In this document: piece by piece, positions 27,002 to 36,513 of the stretch | How positions within the stretch are numbered: position 1 is the first letter of the stretch | How the letters are laid out: each line of letters begins with the position of its first letter | Origin: Patiriisocius marinistellae | Lineage (GTDB): Bacteria > Bacteroidota > Bacteroidia > Flavobacteriales > Flavobacteriaceae | Direction of reading: 5' to 3' | Assembly (NCBI RefSeq): GCF_009014635.1 | Contig: NZ_BKCF01000006.1 | Span: 62,001 to 126,000 of the forward strand | Length of the DNA: 64,000 bases | Program-made: the position numbers and the translations under genes | Notes under the pieces: generated by a model | The model's database searches: none | What the model saw: only the letters and a program-made list of their open reading frames with translations | What the model was told of the DNA's origin: nothing

Positions 27002-27030
27002 AAACCCATCTAATTAAATTAGATGGGTTT
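27002..27030. terminator. Bidirectional terminator between the TlpA-like and SIMPL genes
   Basis: AAACCCATCTAATT and AATTAGATGGGTTT form a strong hairpin, with A-rich sequence before and T-rich sequence after, so it can serve both converging genes. Confidence 0.8.
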
Positions 27031-27052
27031 CTTATGTGATAAGCTTTTTTAT

Positions 27053-27733
27053 TTAAAGTAATTCAAAACTAATATTGACACTTACTTTAATTTCCATTTC
27101 ACCAGGCGAAATAGTTTGTTGACCTCCGGCCATTTCGCCATCCATCGCCATTGCACGATACATAGGCTTCGGACTTGAACTTTGTTGAAACTCGCTTATT
27201 TGTATCGCTTTACCTACGCTTTGTTGTAAAACTCCAGCATAATCATTTGCTTTCATTTTTGCATTGATAACTGCATTTTTACGTGCTTCTTGCTCTAATT
27301 CTTTTTGCTTTGATGAAATAAAATTTACGCCATCAATTCTATTAATACCACTTTGTAATAATCCATTCATTACACTCTCGTAATCACTTAGAGAAGTTAG
27401 TTTAATGGATATAGCTTGATTTGCAGCATAATTATAGGTTTTACTATTGTATTCATAATTTTTATTCAATCGTATATAATCTGTCTGAATATTTTTTTCT
27501 TTAATCCCCATTTTTTTTAGCATTGTAAAAACCTCGTTAACAACAGCGTCATTTTGTTGTTTAACGGTTTTAGCATCTTTGCCAGTATTTTCAACTCTAG
27601 CATTAATGGTGACTTGATCTGGAATTATGGAAACAATACCTTCTCCTGTTACGTCTATTGATGGTTTTTGTGTTTGTTGTCCCATAACTAATGTGGTTGT
27701 TAAGATTAATAGTACTGATGTGAGTAATTTCAT
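27053..27733 (-). CDS. SIMPL domain (DUF541) secreted protein
   Basis: The 226-residue protein has a signal peptide (LTSVLLILTTTLVMGQ) and a full SIMPL/DUF541 domain, starting IDVTGEGIVSIIPDQVTINARVENTGKDA and ending GEMEIKVSVNISFELL. SIMPL proteins are periplasmic or outer-membrane proteins; some are linked to oxidative-stress tolerance and one mammalian member to signalling, but there is no agreed activity. It lies 10 bases downstream of the rhomboid gene and probably shares its transcript. Confidence 0.9.
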   Translation of the reverse strand: MKLLTSVLLILTTTLVMGQQTQKPSIDVTGEGIVSIIPDQVTINARVENTGKDAKTVKQQNDAVVNEVFTMLKKMGIKEKNIQTDYIRLNKNYEYNSKTYNYAANQAISIKLTSLSDYESVMNGLLQSGINRIDGVNFISSKQKELEQEARKNAVINAKMKANDYAGVLQQSVGKAIQISEFQQSSSPKPMYRAMAMDGEMAGGQQTISPGEMEIKVSVNISFELL

Positions 27734-27743
27734 AGCTGTGATT

Positions 27744-28394
27744 TTAAATTTTACCTAATTTATGTAACACAAAAAGTAACACAATAGGGACTGCCAATAA
27801 TAACACAATCCATAAGTCGTTTGTTAATACTGTTGGCATAAATACTAATGCCATTATATAACCAGCAATAGCACCACCAAAGTGAGCATCATGACCTATA
27901 TTCCCCGCCCTACTTTTCATACCATAAATAGAATACAACAAATATGCCACACCAAAAAGCCAAGCTGGAATAGGAATGGGCACAAAAAACAAATATAAGC
28001 TCATCGACGGCTCAAATAATATAGCAGCATATAATATACCTGTCACAGCACCACTCGCACCTATAGCGCTATAATAAGGCTCATCTTTATGAAAATAAAA
28101 CGATAACAAACTACCTAATAACAAACTAGCTAAATATATTGCTACAAACTTTACTTCACCCACATACATCACAACAACTGGAGCAAAAAAATACAACGTA
28201 AGCATATTAAAAAGCAAATGATTAAAATCTGCATGTAAAAAGCCAGAAGTTGCCATTCGTAACTGTTCCCCTTTTTTAATTGCGGCTATGTTAAATTTAT
28301 ATTTGTCAAAAAAATAATGGTCATTAAATCCTTTAATAGAGATTAGCACGTTGGCTGCAATAATGACTAATGTTGCAATATCAATGTTTGGCAT
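27744..28394 (-). CDS. Rhomboid-family intramembrane serine protease
   Basis: The 216-residue membrane protein has about six hydrophobic helices, the catalytic motif GASGA with S114, and HDAHFGG with H171 as the likely partner (H168 nearby). Rhomboids cut transmembrane helices of substrate proteins inside the membrane. There is no extra cytoplasmic domain and length is close to the bacterial minimum. The start region contains ATTTCAGAA, a copy of the recurring word. It precedes the SIMPL gene and diverges from the acyltransferase gene at 28503. Its substrate is unknown. Confidence 0.92.
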   Translation of the reverse strand: MPNIDIATLVIIAANVLISIKGFNDHYFFDKYKFNIAAIKKGEQLRMATSGFLHADFNHLLFNMLTLYFFAPVVVMYVGEVKFVAIYLASLLLGSLLSFYFHKDEPYYSAIGASGAVTGILYAAILFEPSMSLYLFFVPIPIPAWLFGVAYLLYSIYGMKSRAGNIGHDAHFGGAIAGYIMALVFMPTVLTNDLWIVLLLAVPIVLLFVLHKLGKI

Positions 28395-28480
28395 ATTTCT
28401 GAAATTTTAATAGCATTACAAAGATGGGTATAAATTAAAATCTCTACTCCATCTACAATAATTCTTGGTTTAAAATTAAG

Positions 28481-28488
28481 TAGATTTG
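28481..28488 (+). promoter_or_regulatory. -7 box (TAGATTTG) of the acyltransferase gene
   Basis: TAGATTTG matches TAnnTTTG; a TTGG at 28465 could be the -33 element, though the spacing is a little short. The ATG follows 14 bases later. Confidence 0.45.
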
Positions 28489-28502
28489 TAGAAAAGCACG
28501 CT

Positions 28503-29372
28503 ATGCAAAGGCTTCTTTATTATATAATATATCCTTTTTTTTGGTTAAGTTCCTTAGCACCTATGTGGTGGCTCTATTTTAAAAGTGATATTCTATTTTT
28601 TTTTGTTTATCATGTTATTGGCTACCGAAAAAAAGTAGTTATTAACAACCTAAAATTAGTTTTTCCTCAAAAAAGCACTTCGGAAATTAATGCAATTTCA
28701 AAAAAATTCTTCGCTCACTTTTGTGACATTATTGCCGAAACTATTAAAAGTATTACGATTTCAGAAAAAGAAATTAGAAAACGTTTTAATGTCACTAATA
28801 TTGAACATTTAAAACCATATTATGATGCTAATAAAAGTATTCTTCTAATGGCTGGACATTACGCAAACTGGGAATGGAGTGGCATTCTCAACCGCATGAT
28901 GGATCATCAAGCGCATGCGGTTTACAAACCATTGAGAAACAAACAAATGGATGCAGTTGTCAAAAAAATTAGACAACGTTTTGGCGGTGTAATTGTCTCT
29001 AATAAATTAGTGGTGCCCATGCTCTACCGCAAAAAGAAAAAGGATGTAAAAACGCTTACATATATCTTATCAGACCAAAGTCCTAAGGATGGTCATTATA
29101 AACACAGAGATACATTCATGAATATAGATGTTCCCATGTTTACAGGAGCTGAGGACTTAGCTAAAAAACTAGATTTTGCAGTATTATATTTACATGTTGA
29201 AAAAGTAAAAAGGGGCTATTATGCAGTAACCTTTAAAACAATTGCTGAACATGCAAATACAATGAATGATTTTGAAATTACAAGAAAGTTTTATAACCTT
29301 TTAGAATCTCAAATTAAAGAAGTTCCTCATCTATATTTATGGTCGCACAAAAGATGGAAACTTAGAATTTAA
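28503..29372 (+). CDS. Lipid A biosynthesis acyltransferase-like protein (LpxL/HtrB family)
   Basis: LpxL-type enzymes transfer a fatty acyl chain from acyl-ACP to lipid A or related lipids at the inner face of the inner membrane. The 289-residue protein has an N-terminal membrane anchor (PFFWLSSLAPMWWLYF) and the catalytic HX4E motif H119-YANW-E124 (LMAGHYANWEW), then DQSPKDG and the C-terminal YLWSHKRWK typical of the family. Length is normal. Its stop codon overlaps the stop of the converging aminotransferase gene within TTAA. Whether it acts on lipid A or on another lipid cannot be told from sequence. Confidence 0.92.
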   Translation: MQRLLYYIIYPFFWLSSLAPMWWLYFKSDILFFFVYHVIGYRKKVVINNLKLVFPQKSTSEINAISKKFFAHFCDIIAETIKSITISEKEIRKRFNVTNIEHLKPYYDANKSILLMAGHYANWEWSGILNRMMDHQAHAVYKPLRNKQMDAVVKKIRQRFGGVIVSNKLVVPMLYRKKKKDVKTLTYILSDQSPKDGHYKHRDTFMNIDVPMFTGAEDLAKKLDFAVLYLHVEKVKRGYYAVTFKTIAEHANTMNDFEITRKFYNLLESQIKEVPHLYLWSHKRWKLRI

Positions 29373-30856
29373 AAATTAAACCACGAGTCACATAACGCAC
29401 TTGAATTTTCTGAAGTTTCATTGTGGTGCACAAATTTTGTGCTTTTAAATTTATAATCATCCTTCCACTCATTTGAGTTTTTAGATAACAATATAATACT
29501 ATCAATCACATAATTAAGCTCCTCCGTAGTGGTTGTGGGATGAATTGATATACGCACCCAACCTGGTTTTAAATCACAAGATCCTTGATTCATTAAATCA
29601 ATAATTTCTGTAGAGCGTTGTTGATCTATCTCTAATAAATAATGACCATATGTGCCAGCGCAGCTACAACCACCACGAGATTGAATGCCAAATCTATCAT
29701 TTAATATTTTTACTGTTAAATCATGATGCAAGCTATTTACATTAAACGAAATTACTCCTAATCTATCTTTAACATGTGGTGCTAAAATTGAAATTCCATT
29801 AGCACTACCTAATCTTTCAAAAAGTATTTCTAATAATTCTTCTTCTCTTCTCAAAATATTATCAACTCCCATCTCTTCTTTTAACCTAATTGCCAAAGAA
29901 GTACGAATAACCTGTAAAAACCCAGGAGTTCCTCCATCTTCGCGTTCTTCAATATTTTCTATATATTGATGAGTACCCCAAGGAGTTGTCCATGCTACGG
30001 TACCGCCGCCTGGACAATCTGGAATTAAATTTTTATATAATTTTTTATTAAACACTAAAACACCATTTGTACCTGGACCGCCTAAAAATTTATGAGGAGA
30101 AAGAAATACAGCATCCAGATAACTTTCTGGATCTCCTTCAGGATGCATATCAATATTTATATATGGTGCAGAGCATGCAAAATCAACAAAACAGAGACCA
30201 TTATTTTGGTGCATTATTTTTGCAACTTCATGGTATGGCGTTTTAATTCCTGTGACATTTGAACAACTTGTGATTGATGCAATTTTATATGGGTGTTCCT
30301 TATATTTTTCTATTAAAATCTTAAACTCTTTCATACAAAAAAGTCCTTCTTGATCACATGGAATTACTTCTACTTTTGCTATTGTTTCTAACCATGATGT
30401 TTGATTACTATGGTGCTCCATGTGAGTAACAAAAACTACGGGTCTTAAATAATCTGGAATATTTGTATACTCCCGCATGTTTTCAGGAATTTTTAAACCA
30501 AGTATGCGTTGAAATTTATTTATAACGCCAGTCATTCCAGTTCCTGTAGTTATTAAAACATCGTTATCGCCAGCATTAACATGGTTTTTTATAATTTTTC
30601 TTGCTGCATGATATGCACGGGTCATTGTGGTCCCACTTACGGTAGTTTCGGTATGGGTATTTGCTACAAAAGGTCCAAAAAGATGTAGCATCTTCTCCTC
30701 AATGGGTCTATATAACCTACCACTAGCAGTCCAATCTGTATAAACTATCTTTTTCTCTCCATAAGGTGAAACAAATGATTGATCAATACCTAGAATATTA
30801 TTTCGGTATTTCTCAAAATAAGTTTCTAAAGCAGTTTTGGGTATCGTAGCTTCCAT
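29369..30856 (-). CDS. Class V aminotransferase (cysteine-desulfurase-like, PLP enzyme)
   Basis: From the ATG at 30856 the protein has 495 residues. The frame extends to 30910, but that part overlaps the upstream gene and is rejected. PLP-binding K256 lies in LSPHKFLGGPG, with HMEHHSNQ and FVDFACSAPY upstream as in fold-type I class V enzymes. A cysteine-rich loop SRGGCSCAG sits where SufS-type desulfurases keep their active cysteine. It is larger than SufS (about 410 residues), and no iron-sulfur assembly genes are nearby, so the real substrate is open. It is the third gene of a tight series glmM, unknown secreted protein, aminotransferase. Confidence 0.87.
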   Translation of the reverse strand: MEATIPKTALETYFEKYRNNILGIDQSFVSPYGEKKIVYTDWTASGRLYRPIEEKMLHLFGPFVANTHTETTVSGTTMTRAYHAARKIIKNHVNAGDNDVLITTGTGMTGVINKFQRILGLKIPENMREYTNIPDYLRPVVFVTHMEHHSNQTSWLETIAKVEVIPCDQEGLFCMKEFKILIEKYKEHPYKIASITSCSNVTGIKTPYHEVAKIMHQNNGLCFVDFACSAPYINIDMHPEGDPESYLDAVFLSPHKFLGGPGTNGVLVFNKKLYKNLIPDCPGGGTVAWTTPWGTHQYIENIEEREDGGTPGFLQVIRTSLAIRLKEEMGVDNILRREEELLEILFERLGSANGISILAPHVKDRLGVISFNVNSLHHDLTVKILNDRFGIQSRGGCSCAGTYGHYLLEIDQQRSTEIIDLMNQGSCDLKPGWVRISIHPTTTTEELNYVIDSIILLSKNSNEWKDDYKFKSTKFVHHNETSENSSALCDSWFNF

Positions 30857-30869
30857 AATTGGTTGTTGT

Positions 30870-31469
30870 TCAATTTCCGCAGTTATTGTTATAATACTCA
30901 AAAGCCTCAATTACTCCGTAATCTGACTTTCTATATTCTTTAAATGCTTCTTCTAATTTTGGGCAGCCTCTTAAAAACCCTAAATGCTCATCATTAAAAC
31001 GAGCACTTACCTTTTCATATCCATCATCATCTGGCACATAAAACGCTCTAAACTCTTTCAAAGAAGAAGTTGACTGAGAGTTAATAATAACTCCATTAGA
31101 AGTTCCATAAACCCCACCTGATGCCCCTCTCAAATTATCACGAGGCACGCCATAAAGAGAAATCTTACCTTCTGAAATTCGCTCCAGCAATCTAATTTTA
31201 CCTCTTCCATTCATGTCAAGAAACTCAAAAGTTTTATCTCTATCAAAATCGTTGTAATGAAAACCTTTTAAAGTTTCTTGGCCATAAACCTCAGTTTCTC
31301 CGTTTTTTTCTAACCGAAATTTAACAACATTTTTCTCTCTAAGTTTTACGTAACCATTTAAAGTATCTCCATTTTTGAGATGTATAAACCCTTTTTTAAA
31401 TTGGGCAAAACCACTTACCGAAATGAGTAAAATTATAATTAATAAAAAATCTCTTGTAAATCCATTCAT
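30870..31469 (-). CDS. Secreted protein of unknown function
   Basis: The 199-residue protein has a signal peptide (LLIIILLISVSGFAQ) and then FKKGFIHLKNGDTLNGYVKLREKN, a short beta-rich pattern seen in many small Bacteroidota periplasmic proteins. The last residues (YYNNNCGN) carry the only late cysteine. I do not recognise a family. The ATG follows the glmM stop with no spacer (TAAATG) and in the same frame, and the next gene starts 13 bases after its stop, so it is probably translated as part of the glmM operon. Confidence 0.8.
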   Translation of the reverse strand: MNGFTRDFLLIIILLISVSGFAQFKKGFIHLKNGDTLNGYVKLREKNVVKFRLEKNGETEVYGQETLKGFHYNDFDRDKTFEFLDMNGRGKIRLLERISEGKISLYGVPRDNLRGASGGVYGTSNGVIINSQSTSSLKEFRAFYVPDDDGYEKVSARFNDEHLGFLRGCPKLEEAFKEYRKSDYGVIEAFEYYNNNCGN

Positions 31470-32858
31470 TTAAATTCCTGCAATTTCTTTAATCTCTTTT
31501 ATAATTCCATCTGCTAAGCTATCTGCTTTTTCTTGTGATTGAGCTTCTGTATATATACGGATTATTGGTTCGGTATTTGATTTTCTCAGGTGTATCCAAT
31601 ATTCATCAAAATCAATTTTAACCCCATCGACTGTATTAATTTCTTCAGCAGCATAACGTTCTTCCATTCCTTTTAAAATGGCGTCGACGTCAATTTCTGG
31701 TGTTAATTGAATTTTCTTTTTACTCATAAAGTATAAAGTATATTGTTTTTTAAGACTACTCACAGAAGTTTTAATTTCGGCTAAATAGCTTAAGAAAAGA
31801 GCAACACCTACTAGGCTATCTCTTCCGTAGTGTAACTCAGGATAGATGATTCCTCCGTTACCTTCACCACCAATAACAGCTTTTGTATCTTTCATTGTTT
31901 GAACAACGTTCACTTCTCCCACAGCACTTGCTGTGTATGTCCCTCCCAATTTTTGAGTAACATCACGTAATGCCCGAGAAGAACTCATGTTTGAAACAGT
32001 ATTACCTGGAGTGTTTTGAAGTACGTAATCTGCCACGGCAACTAGTGTGTATTCCTCACCAAACATCTCTCCCTTCTCATCAACAAATGCAAGTCTATCC
32101 ACATCTGGATCAACTACGATTCCAAAATCTGCATTTTCATCAACAACCATTTTCATTAAATCACCTAAATGTTCTTTTAAAGGCTCTGGATTATGAGGAA
32201 ACTCGCCGTTAGGCGTACAATGAAGTTTTACAGGCTCAACCCCTAAAGCGTTTAATAATAAAGGAATTGCAATCCCTCCTGTAGAGTTAACTCCATCAAC
32301 AACAACTTTAAAATTTGCTTTCTCAATGGCTTCTTTATTAACCAAGTCTAATTGTAAAATTTCGTCTATATGTAAATCTATATAAGCATCGTTGCGAGAT
32401 ATTTCTCCTAAATCATCAACTTCTGCAAAATTGATATCTGCAGCCGCAGCGATATCTAAAATTTCTTGTCCCGCAGCTGCATTTAAAAACTCTCCTTTAT
32501 TATTTAAAAGTTTAAGTGCATTCCATTGTTTAGGATTATGACTTGCTGTTAAAATTATACCTCCATCTGCATGTTCCATCATCACAGCCATTTCCACTGT
32601 GGGCGTTGTTGATAAATCTAAATCAATCACATCAATGCCCATCCCTACTAGTGTATTCATTACAAGTTGCTGTACCATAGAACCACTTATACGAGCATCA
32701 CGACCTACAACAACTTTATATTCTTTTTTATCACGTTGTTGTTTTACCCATGTACCATAAGACGCTGCATACATTACCGCATCAATAGGGGTTAAGTTAT
32801 CTCCTTGAGTTCCTCCAATGGTTCCTCTAATTCCTGAAATAGATTTTATTAATGTCAT
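31470..32858 (-). CDS. glmM: Phosphoglucosamine mutase
   Basis: GlmM converts glucosamine-6-phosphate to glucosamine-1-phosphate for UDP-GlcNAc, peptidoglycan and lipopolysaccharide synthesis in the cytoplasm. The 462-residue protein has the phospho-serine loop TASHNP, the metal loop DPDVDRL, the sugar-binding GEGNGG and the phosphate-binding RKSNTEPIIRIY, in the order of the alpha-D-phosphohexomutase family. Bacteroidota GlmM has this length and the GEGNGG form; a phosphoglucomutase or phosphomannomutase role remains possible. It is the first gene of a three-gene series and diverges from acpH. Confidence 0.9.
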   Translation of the reverse strand: MTLIKSISGIRGTIGGTQGDNLTPIDAVMYAASYGTWVKQQRDKKEYKVVVGRDARISGSMVQQLVMNTLVGMGIDVIDLDLSTTPTVEMAVMMEHADGGIILTASHNPKQWNALKLLNNKGEFLNAAAGQEILDIAAAADINFAEVDDLGEISRNDAYIDLHIDEILQLDLVNKEAIEKANFKVVVDGVNSTGGIAIPLLLNALGVEPVKLHCTPNGEFPHNPEPLKEHLGDLMKMVVDENADFGIVVDPDVDRLAFVDEKGEMFGEEYTLVAVADYVLQNTPGNTVSNMSSSRALRDVTQKLGGTYTASAVGEVNVVQTMKDTKAVIGGEGNGGIIYPELHYGRDSLVGVALFLSYLAEIKTSVSSLKKQYTLYFMSKKKIQLTPEIDVDAILKGMEERYAAEEINTVDGVKIDFDEYWIHLRKSNTEPIIRIYTEAQSQEKADSLADGIIKEIKEIAGI

Positions 32859-33011
32859 TTACTATTGTGTGTTTTATATTTAATTATGTAAAAATCGTAT
32901 CTTTTAATTACTCAAAATAATCGCTAAAGCCTATTAAATCAATGGACTAAAGTGAATTAAGACACGCGACAAATATAGTTTTTTTGAGCAAAAATGTTGT
33001 ACGTTATTTTG

Positions 33012-33019
33012 TAATTTTG
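33012..33019 (+). promoter_or_regulatory. -7 box (TAATTTTG) of acpH-ggt
   Basis: TAATTTTG matches TAnnTTTG and ends only four bases before the acpH ATG at 33024, implying a leaderless message. No clear -33 element. Confidence 0.5.
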
Positions 33020-33023
33020 AGAG

Positions 33024-33608
33024 ATGAATTTTCTCGCACACATCTATCTTTCTGGTGAAGATGAAGGTATCACCATTGGTAATTTTATTGCTGACGGTAT
33101 TAAAGGTAAAAAATATCTTAAATTTCCGCCACAAATCCAAAAAGGCATTCTACTACACCGTGGTATAGATAGCTATACAGATCATCATCCCACTGTACGT
33201 GAAAGCACAAAAAGGCTCCATCATAAGTATGGACATTATAGCGGTGTCATCGTTGATATTTTATATGATCATTTTTTAGCAAAAAACTGGAAAACCTATC
33301 ATGACCAACCACTAGATGAATATGTACAGGATTTTTATGAAATGCTCAGTAAAAATTATGAAATATTACCCACGCGCATACAACGATTGATGCCATATAT
33401 GGTATCAGACAATTGGTTGTTGAGTTACGCCACAATCCCTGGAATTTCAAAAATACTTGACGGAATGAATGTGCGCACAAAAGGAAAATCAAGAATGAAT
33501 TTTGCCGTAATCGAGCTAGAAGAATTTTATACCGAGTTTGAAACAGAGTTCACATCTTTTTTTGAAGACTTAAAGGATTTTTCAAAAAATAAACTACAAC
33601 AGTTATGA
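33024..33608 (+). CDS. acpH: Acyl carrier protein phosphodiesterase (AcpH family, HD-like)
   Basis: AcpH removes the 4'-phosphopantetheine arm from holo-ACP. The 194-residue protein starts MNFLAHIYLSG and has the family signatures GNFIADGIKG, HRGIDSYTDHHP and VIVDILYDHFLAKNW, whose histidines and aspartates fit the HD-like metal site. Length is standard. Its last codons overlap the ggt start by four bases (ATGA), an operon with no obvious functional link. A -7 box lies immediately upstream. Confidence 0.9.
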   Translation: MNFLAHIYLSGEDEGITIGNFIADGIKGKKYLKFPPQIQKGILLHRGIDSYTDHHPTVRESTKRLHHKYGHYSGVIVDILYDHFLAKNWKTYHDQPLDEYVQDFYEMLSKNYEILPTRIQRLMPYMVSDNWLLSYATIPGISKILDGMNVRTKGKSRMNFAVIELEEFYTEFETEFTSFFEDLKDFSKNKLQQL

Positions 33609-35323
33609 ATACTAAACAGATAGTTTTTATAGCACTTCCATTTTTTATTTTCTTCGGAAATTGTAAACAAAAGGAAACAGCACAAATTTCCGAAGAAAAT
33701 AAGCCTCAAATAGGATTAATCACTAAAAATGCAATGGTAGTTTCGGCACGAGAAGAAGCTTCAAAAATAGGTAGTGATATAATGAAAAACGGTGGAAATG
33801 CTTTTGACGCTATGGTAGCCACAGAGATGGCGCTGGCTGTTTGTTATCCTTATGCAGGAAATCTGGGAGGTGGTGGTTTTATGGTTTATCGCACACAATA
33901 TGGGGAGATTGGCGCACTTGATTATCGTGAGAAAGCGCCTATTAAAGCATCTAAAGATATGTATCTTGATGATGATGGAAATTATATGGCTAGCAAAAGC
34001 AAGACAGGAAGTCTAGCCGTCGCTATTCCAGGTACAATTGCTGGTATTTTTGAAGCGCATTCAAAATTTGGGACCTTACCAATAGAAGAAATCTTAACTC
34101 CTGTAATTAAACTCGCCAAAGAAGGTTTTATTTTAACTGAGGATCAAGCAATACGCTTTAATAAATATGGTCCTATATTTAAAGAAGTAAATGGTGAGTC
34201 TTCTATTTATACCGAAACGTATAACACCGGAGATCTTTTTAAAAATGAAGCACTCGCAGCAACCTTGACAGAAATTTCAGAAAAAGGAAGAGCAGCTTTT
34301 TATCATGGTAATGTGGGTGAGAAGCTAGTAAATTTTTTAAAAAAAAGAGATGCCATTATTTATATGAAAGATCTTAATGCTTATGAAGCAGAATGGCGTG
34401 AACCTATAATTTTCAATTACAAAGATTTAAAAGTAATATCAATGTCACCACCATCAAGCGGAGGTATTTGTCTTGCTCAAATTTTAAAAGCAATAGAACC
34501 CTATCCCATCGCAGATTATGGACACAATAGTACAAAAGCGATTCAGGTTATTACTGAAGCTGAACGCCGCGCATATGCAGACCGAAGTCACTTTCTAGGT
34601 GATCCAGATTATGTTGAAATTCCAATTGATTCACTAATTAGCAAAAATTATCTTAAAGCCAGAATGGACAATTTTTCTTTTGAAAAAGCAACTCCTTCTA
34701 CTACAATTTCTCATGGTTCATTGCTTGGTTATGAAAGTATGGAAACTACACATTATTCTATTGTAGACCAGTTTGGTAATGCCATTGCGGTAACAACTAC
34801 TCTTAATGCAGCTTTTGGCTCAAAATTATATGTTAAAGAACTTGGCTTTTTCTTGAATAATGAAATGGATGATTTTAGCGCAAAACCAGGAGAGCCTAAT
34901 ATGTTTGGGTTAATTGGCGGCGAAGCAAATGCTATCGAACCTCAAAAAAGAATGCTCAGCTCAATGACACCTACACTTGTGGAACGCGATGGTAAATTTT
35001 GGATGAGTGTAGGTACACCTGGTGGCTCTACAATTATCACATCTGTACTACAAACAATTTTAAATGTTTATGAATATGATATGTCCATGCAGGACGCAGT
35101 AAATGCACCTAGATTTCATCATCAATGGCTACCAGATATTATTCAATTTGAACCTGAAAGCTTTGATAAAAAAATTCTTACCGAGTTAGAAAAATATGGC
35201 TATTTTATTGATGAAAATTCTGCTCCCATTATTGGAAAAGTTGATGCAATTCTTGCACTACCAGATGGGACTTATGAAGGTGGCGCTGATAAAAGAGGTG
35301 ATGATACTGCTGTAGGCTTTTAA
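33605..35323 (+). CDS. ggt: Gamma-glutamyltransferase / glutathione hydrolase, lipoprotein form
   Basis: GGT cleaves or transfers the gamma-glutamyl group of glutathione and related peptides in the periplasm and matures by self-cleavage. The 572-residue protein has a lipoprotein-type signal (FFIFFGNC), the N-terminal GGNAFDAMVA and GNLGGGGFMVYR motifs, and the nucleophile T381 in ETTHYSIVD, where the small subunit starts; MTPTLVER and GTPGGSTII follow. Length matches the family. A strong hairpin made of two copies of the recurring word lies in the region just after the signal peptide (33647-33700). It overlaps acpH by four bases. Confidence 0.94.
   Translation: MNTKQIVFIALPFFIFFGNCKQKETAQISEENKPQIGLITKNAMVVSAREEASKIGSDIMKNGGNAFDAMVATEMALAVCYPYAGNLGGGGFMVYRTQYGEIGALDYREKAPIKASKDMYLDDDGNYMASKSKTGSLAVAIPGTIAGIFEAHSKFGTLPIEEILTPVIKLAKEGFILTEDQAIRFNKYGPIFKEVNGESSIYTETYNTGDLFKNEALAATLTEISEKGRAAFYHGNVGEKLVNFLKKRDAIIYMKDLNAYEAEWREPIIFNYKDLKVISMSPPSSGGICLAQILKAIEPYPIADYGHNSTKAIQVITEAERRAYADRSHFLGDPDYVEIPIDSLISKNYLKARMDNFSFEKATPSTTISHGSLLGYESMETTHYSIVDQFGNAIAVTTTLNAAFGSKLYVKELGFFLNNEMDDFSAKPGEPNMFGLIGGEANAIEPQKRMLSSMTPTLVERDGKFWMSVGTPGGSTIITSVLQTILNVYEYDMSMQDAVNAPRFHHQWLPDIIQFEPESFDKKILTELEKYGYFIDENSAPIIGKVDAILALPDGTYEGGADKRGDDTAVGF
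33647..33700. repeat. 16-bp perfect inverted repeat built on CTTCGGAAAT / ATTTCCGAAG
   Basis: The 16-base arm at 33647-33662 is the exact reverse complement of 33685-33700, with a 22-base spacer. Each arm contains one copy of the ATTTCCGAAG word. It covers codons 15-32 of ggt, at the lipoprotein cleavage site. It could form an mRNA hairpin. Confidence 0.75.
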
Positions 35324-35499
35324 AAAAAGGTATAATTATTGTGTTTAATCCTAAAAAACACGCATTTTAACTAAAAGAAACTCACCACACCCTTTATGTA
35401 AGTAAAATACTACACATTTGCAGTATTCTCCACATCTTAAAATTTGGAGTACTTAAAATTACATAATTATTCAATATAGCGCTTTCCCCAAATACGCTT

Positions 35500-36513
35500 A
35501 TGAAAAACAAAGCACTGAGTAAAAAAGTTCTATCCTTGATACCATTAGTATTATCAGGGCTATTATGCTTTGTATTGATTTATCTTTTTTATCAGAAAAT
35601 TCAAAAAGAGGAGGCTTTCATTTTATTATTAAAAGACATAGCGCCTATTTTTATAGGATTAAGTATATCTGTGAGTGCTATTGTTTTTGGTTATTTGGTT
35701 TTTACTCTTTATACAAAACATATAGATAAAATTTCTTCAAGTAATGATTTTGCCAGTCTAGTTAAAAAAATGAATAAGGTTCAATCTATTATTGAAATTT
35801 TGCTTGACAGCAATATATGGCTCCCAGGAATAAAAGAGTTTATAGATAAAGAGTTCTATGGATTGACCTATTTTGAAGTAAAAGAATTTTATCGAGGTAA
35901 ATCAAAACTTGCCATTGAATTCCTACAAGAAAAAAAAAGCTTTAATGATACAGAAACACTTTATTTAGAATTAAAATCTTTACTATTAGAAGATCCTAAA
36001 CAAAAGAAAATCATCAAAACAAATTCTCTTCCAGAAGAATATAAAGTTGAAATTCTCAAAAAGTGGCAAGAACATAAATGCGGTAGTGGATTATGGTATT
36101 ACTTTGGGTATAGATTTGGCGACTATAAAGAAGTTTTTGATATAGAAGCAGTGTTTGAACGCCATCAAGACAAAATTTTAGTTCTCGCTAATGAGATTGA
36201 TAGTAATGTTTTTGAAGATTCTTCCTTTAATGAAGTCTTTTTATCTAAACTTGGCGAACATATAAACAAGCAAATCATCCCTCAATTATTACAAATACAA
36301 AACAGAAAATCTAATGGGATGCCTAACGCTATTGAAATTCTCTATATTTTATTTGCCATGATCGTTTTAATAGGAATTATTATTCCATTAATTACTATTC
36401 TATTATCACTACCTGCTATTGTATTAGGAATTTCATATGCTATTATTATAAGCCTATTATTCTATAAAAGTACTTGGGCCGTAAATTATATTTTTAATAA
36501 AAAGGTTAAATAA
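35500..36513 (+). CDS. Membrane protein of unknown function
   Basis: The 337-residue protein has two membrane helices near the N-terminus (about 10-30 and 45-70), a soluble middle of about 200 residues rich in lysine and glutamate, and a long hydrophobic C-terminal part (about 285-330) that could hold two helices. No conserved motif is recognised. It stands alone between ggt and uvrA with more than 170 bases on each side, and I see no promoter box that I would trust. It may be lineage-specific. Confidence 0.75.
   Translation: MKNKALSKKVLSLIPLVLSGLLCFVLIYLFYQKIQKEEAFILLLKDIAPIFIGLSISVSAIVFGYLVFTLYTKHIDKISSSNDFASLVKKMNKVQSIIEILLDSNIWLPGIKEFIDKEFYGLTYFEVKEFYRGKSKLAIEFLQEKKSFNDTETLYLELKSLLLEDPKQKKIIKTNSLPEEYKVEILKKWQEHKCGSGLWYYFGYRFGDYKEVFDIEAVFERHQDKILVLANEIDSNVFEDSSFNEVFLSKLGEHINKQIIPQLLQIQNRKSNGMPNAIEILYILFAMIVLIGIIIPLITILLSLPAIVLGISYAIIISLLFYKSTWAVNYIFNKKVK

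Noticed and set aside
30857-30910. Longer N-terminus of the class V aminotransferase
   Set aside because: It overlaps the preceding gene, while the ATG at 30856 lies 13 bases after that gene's stop.
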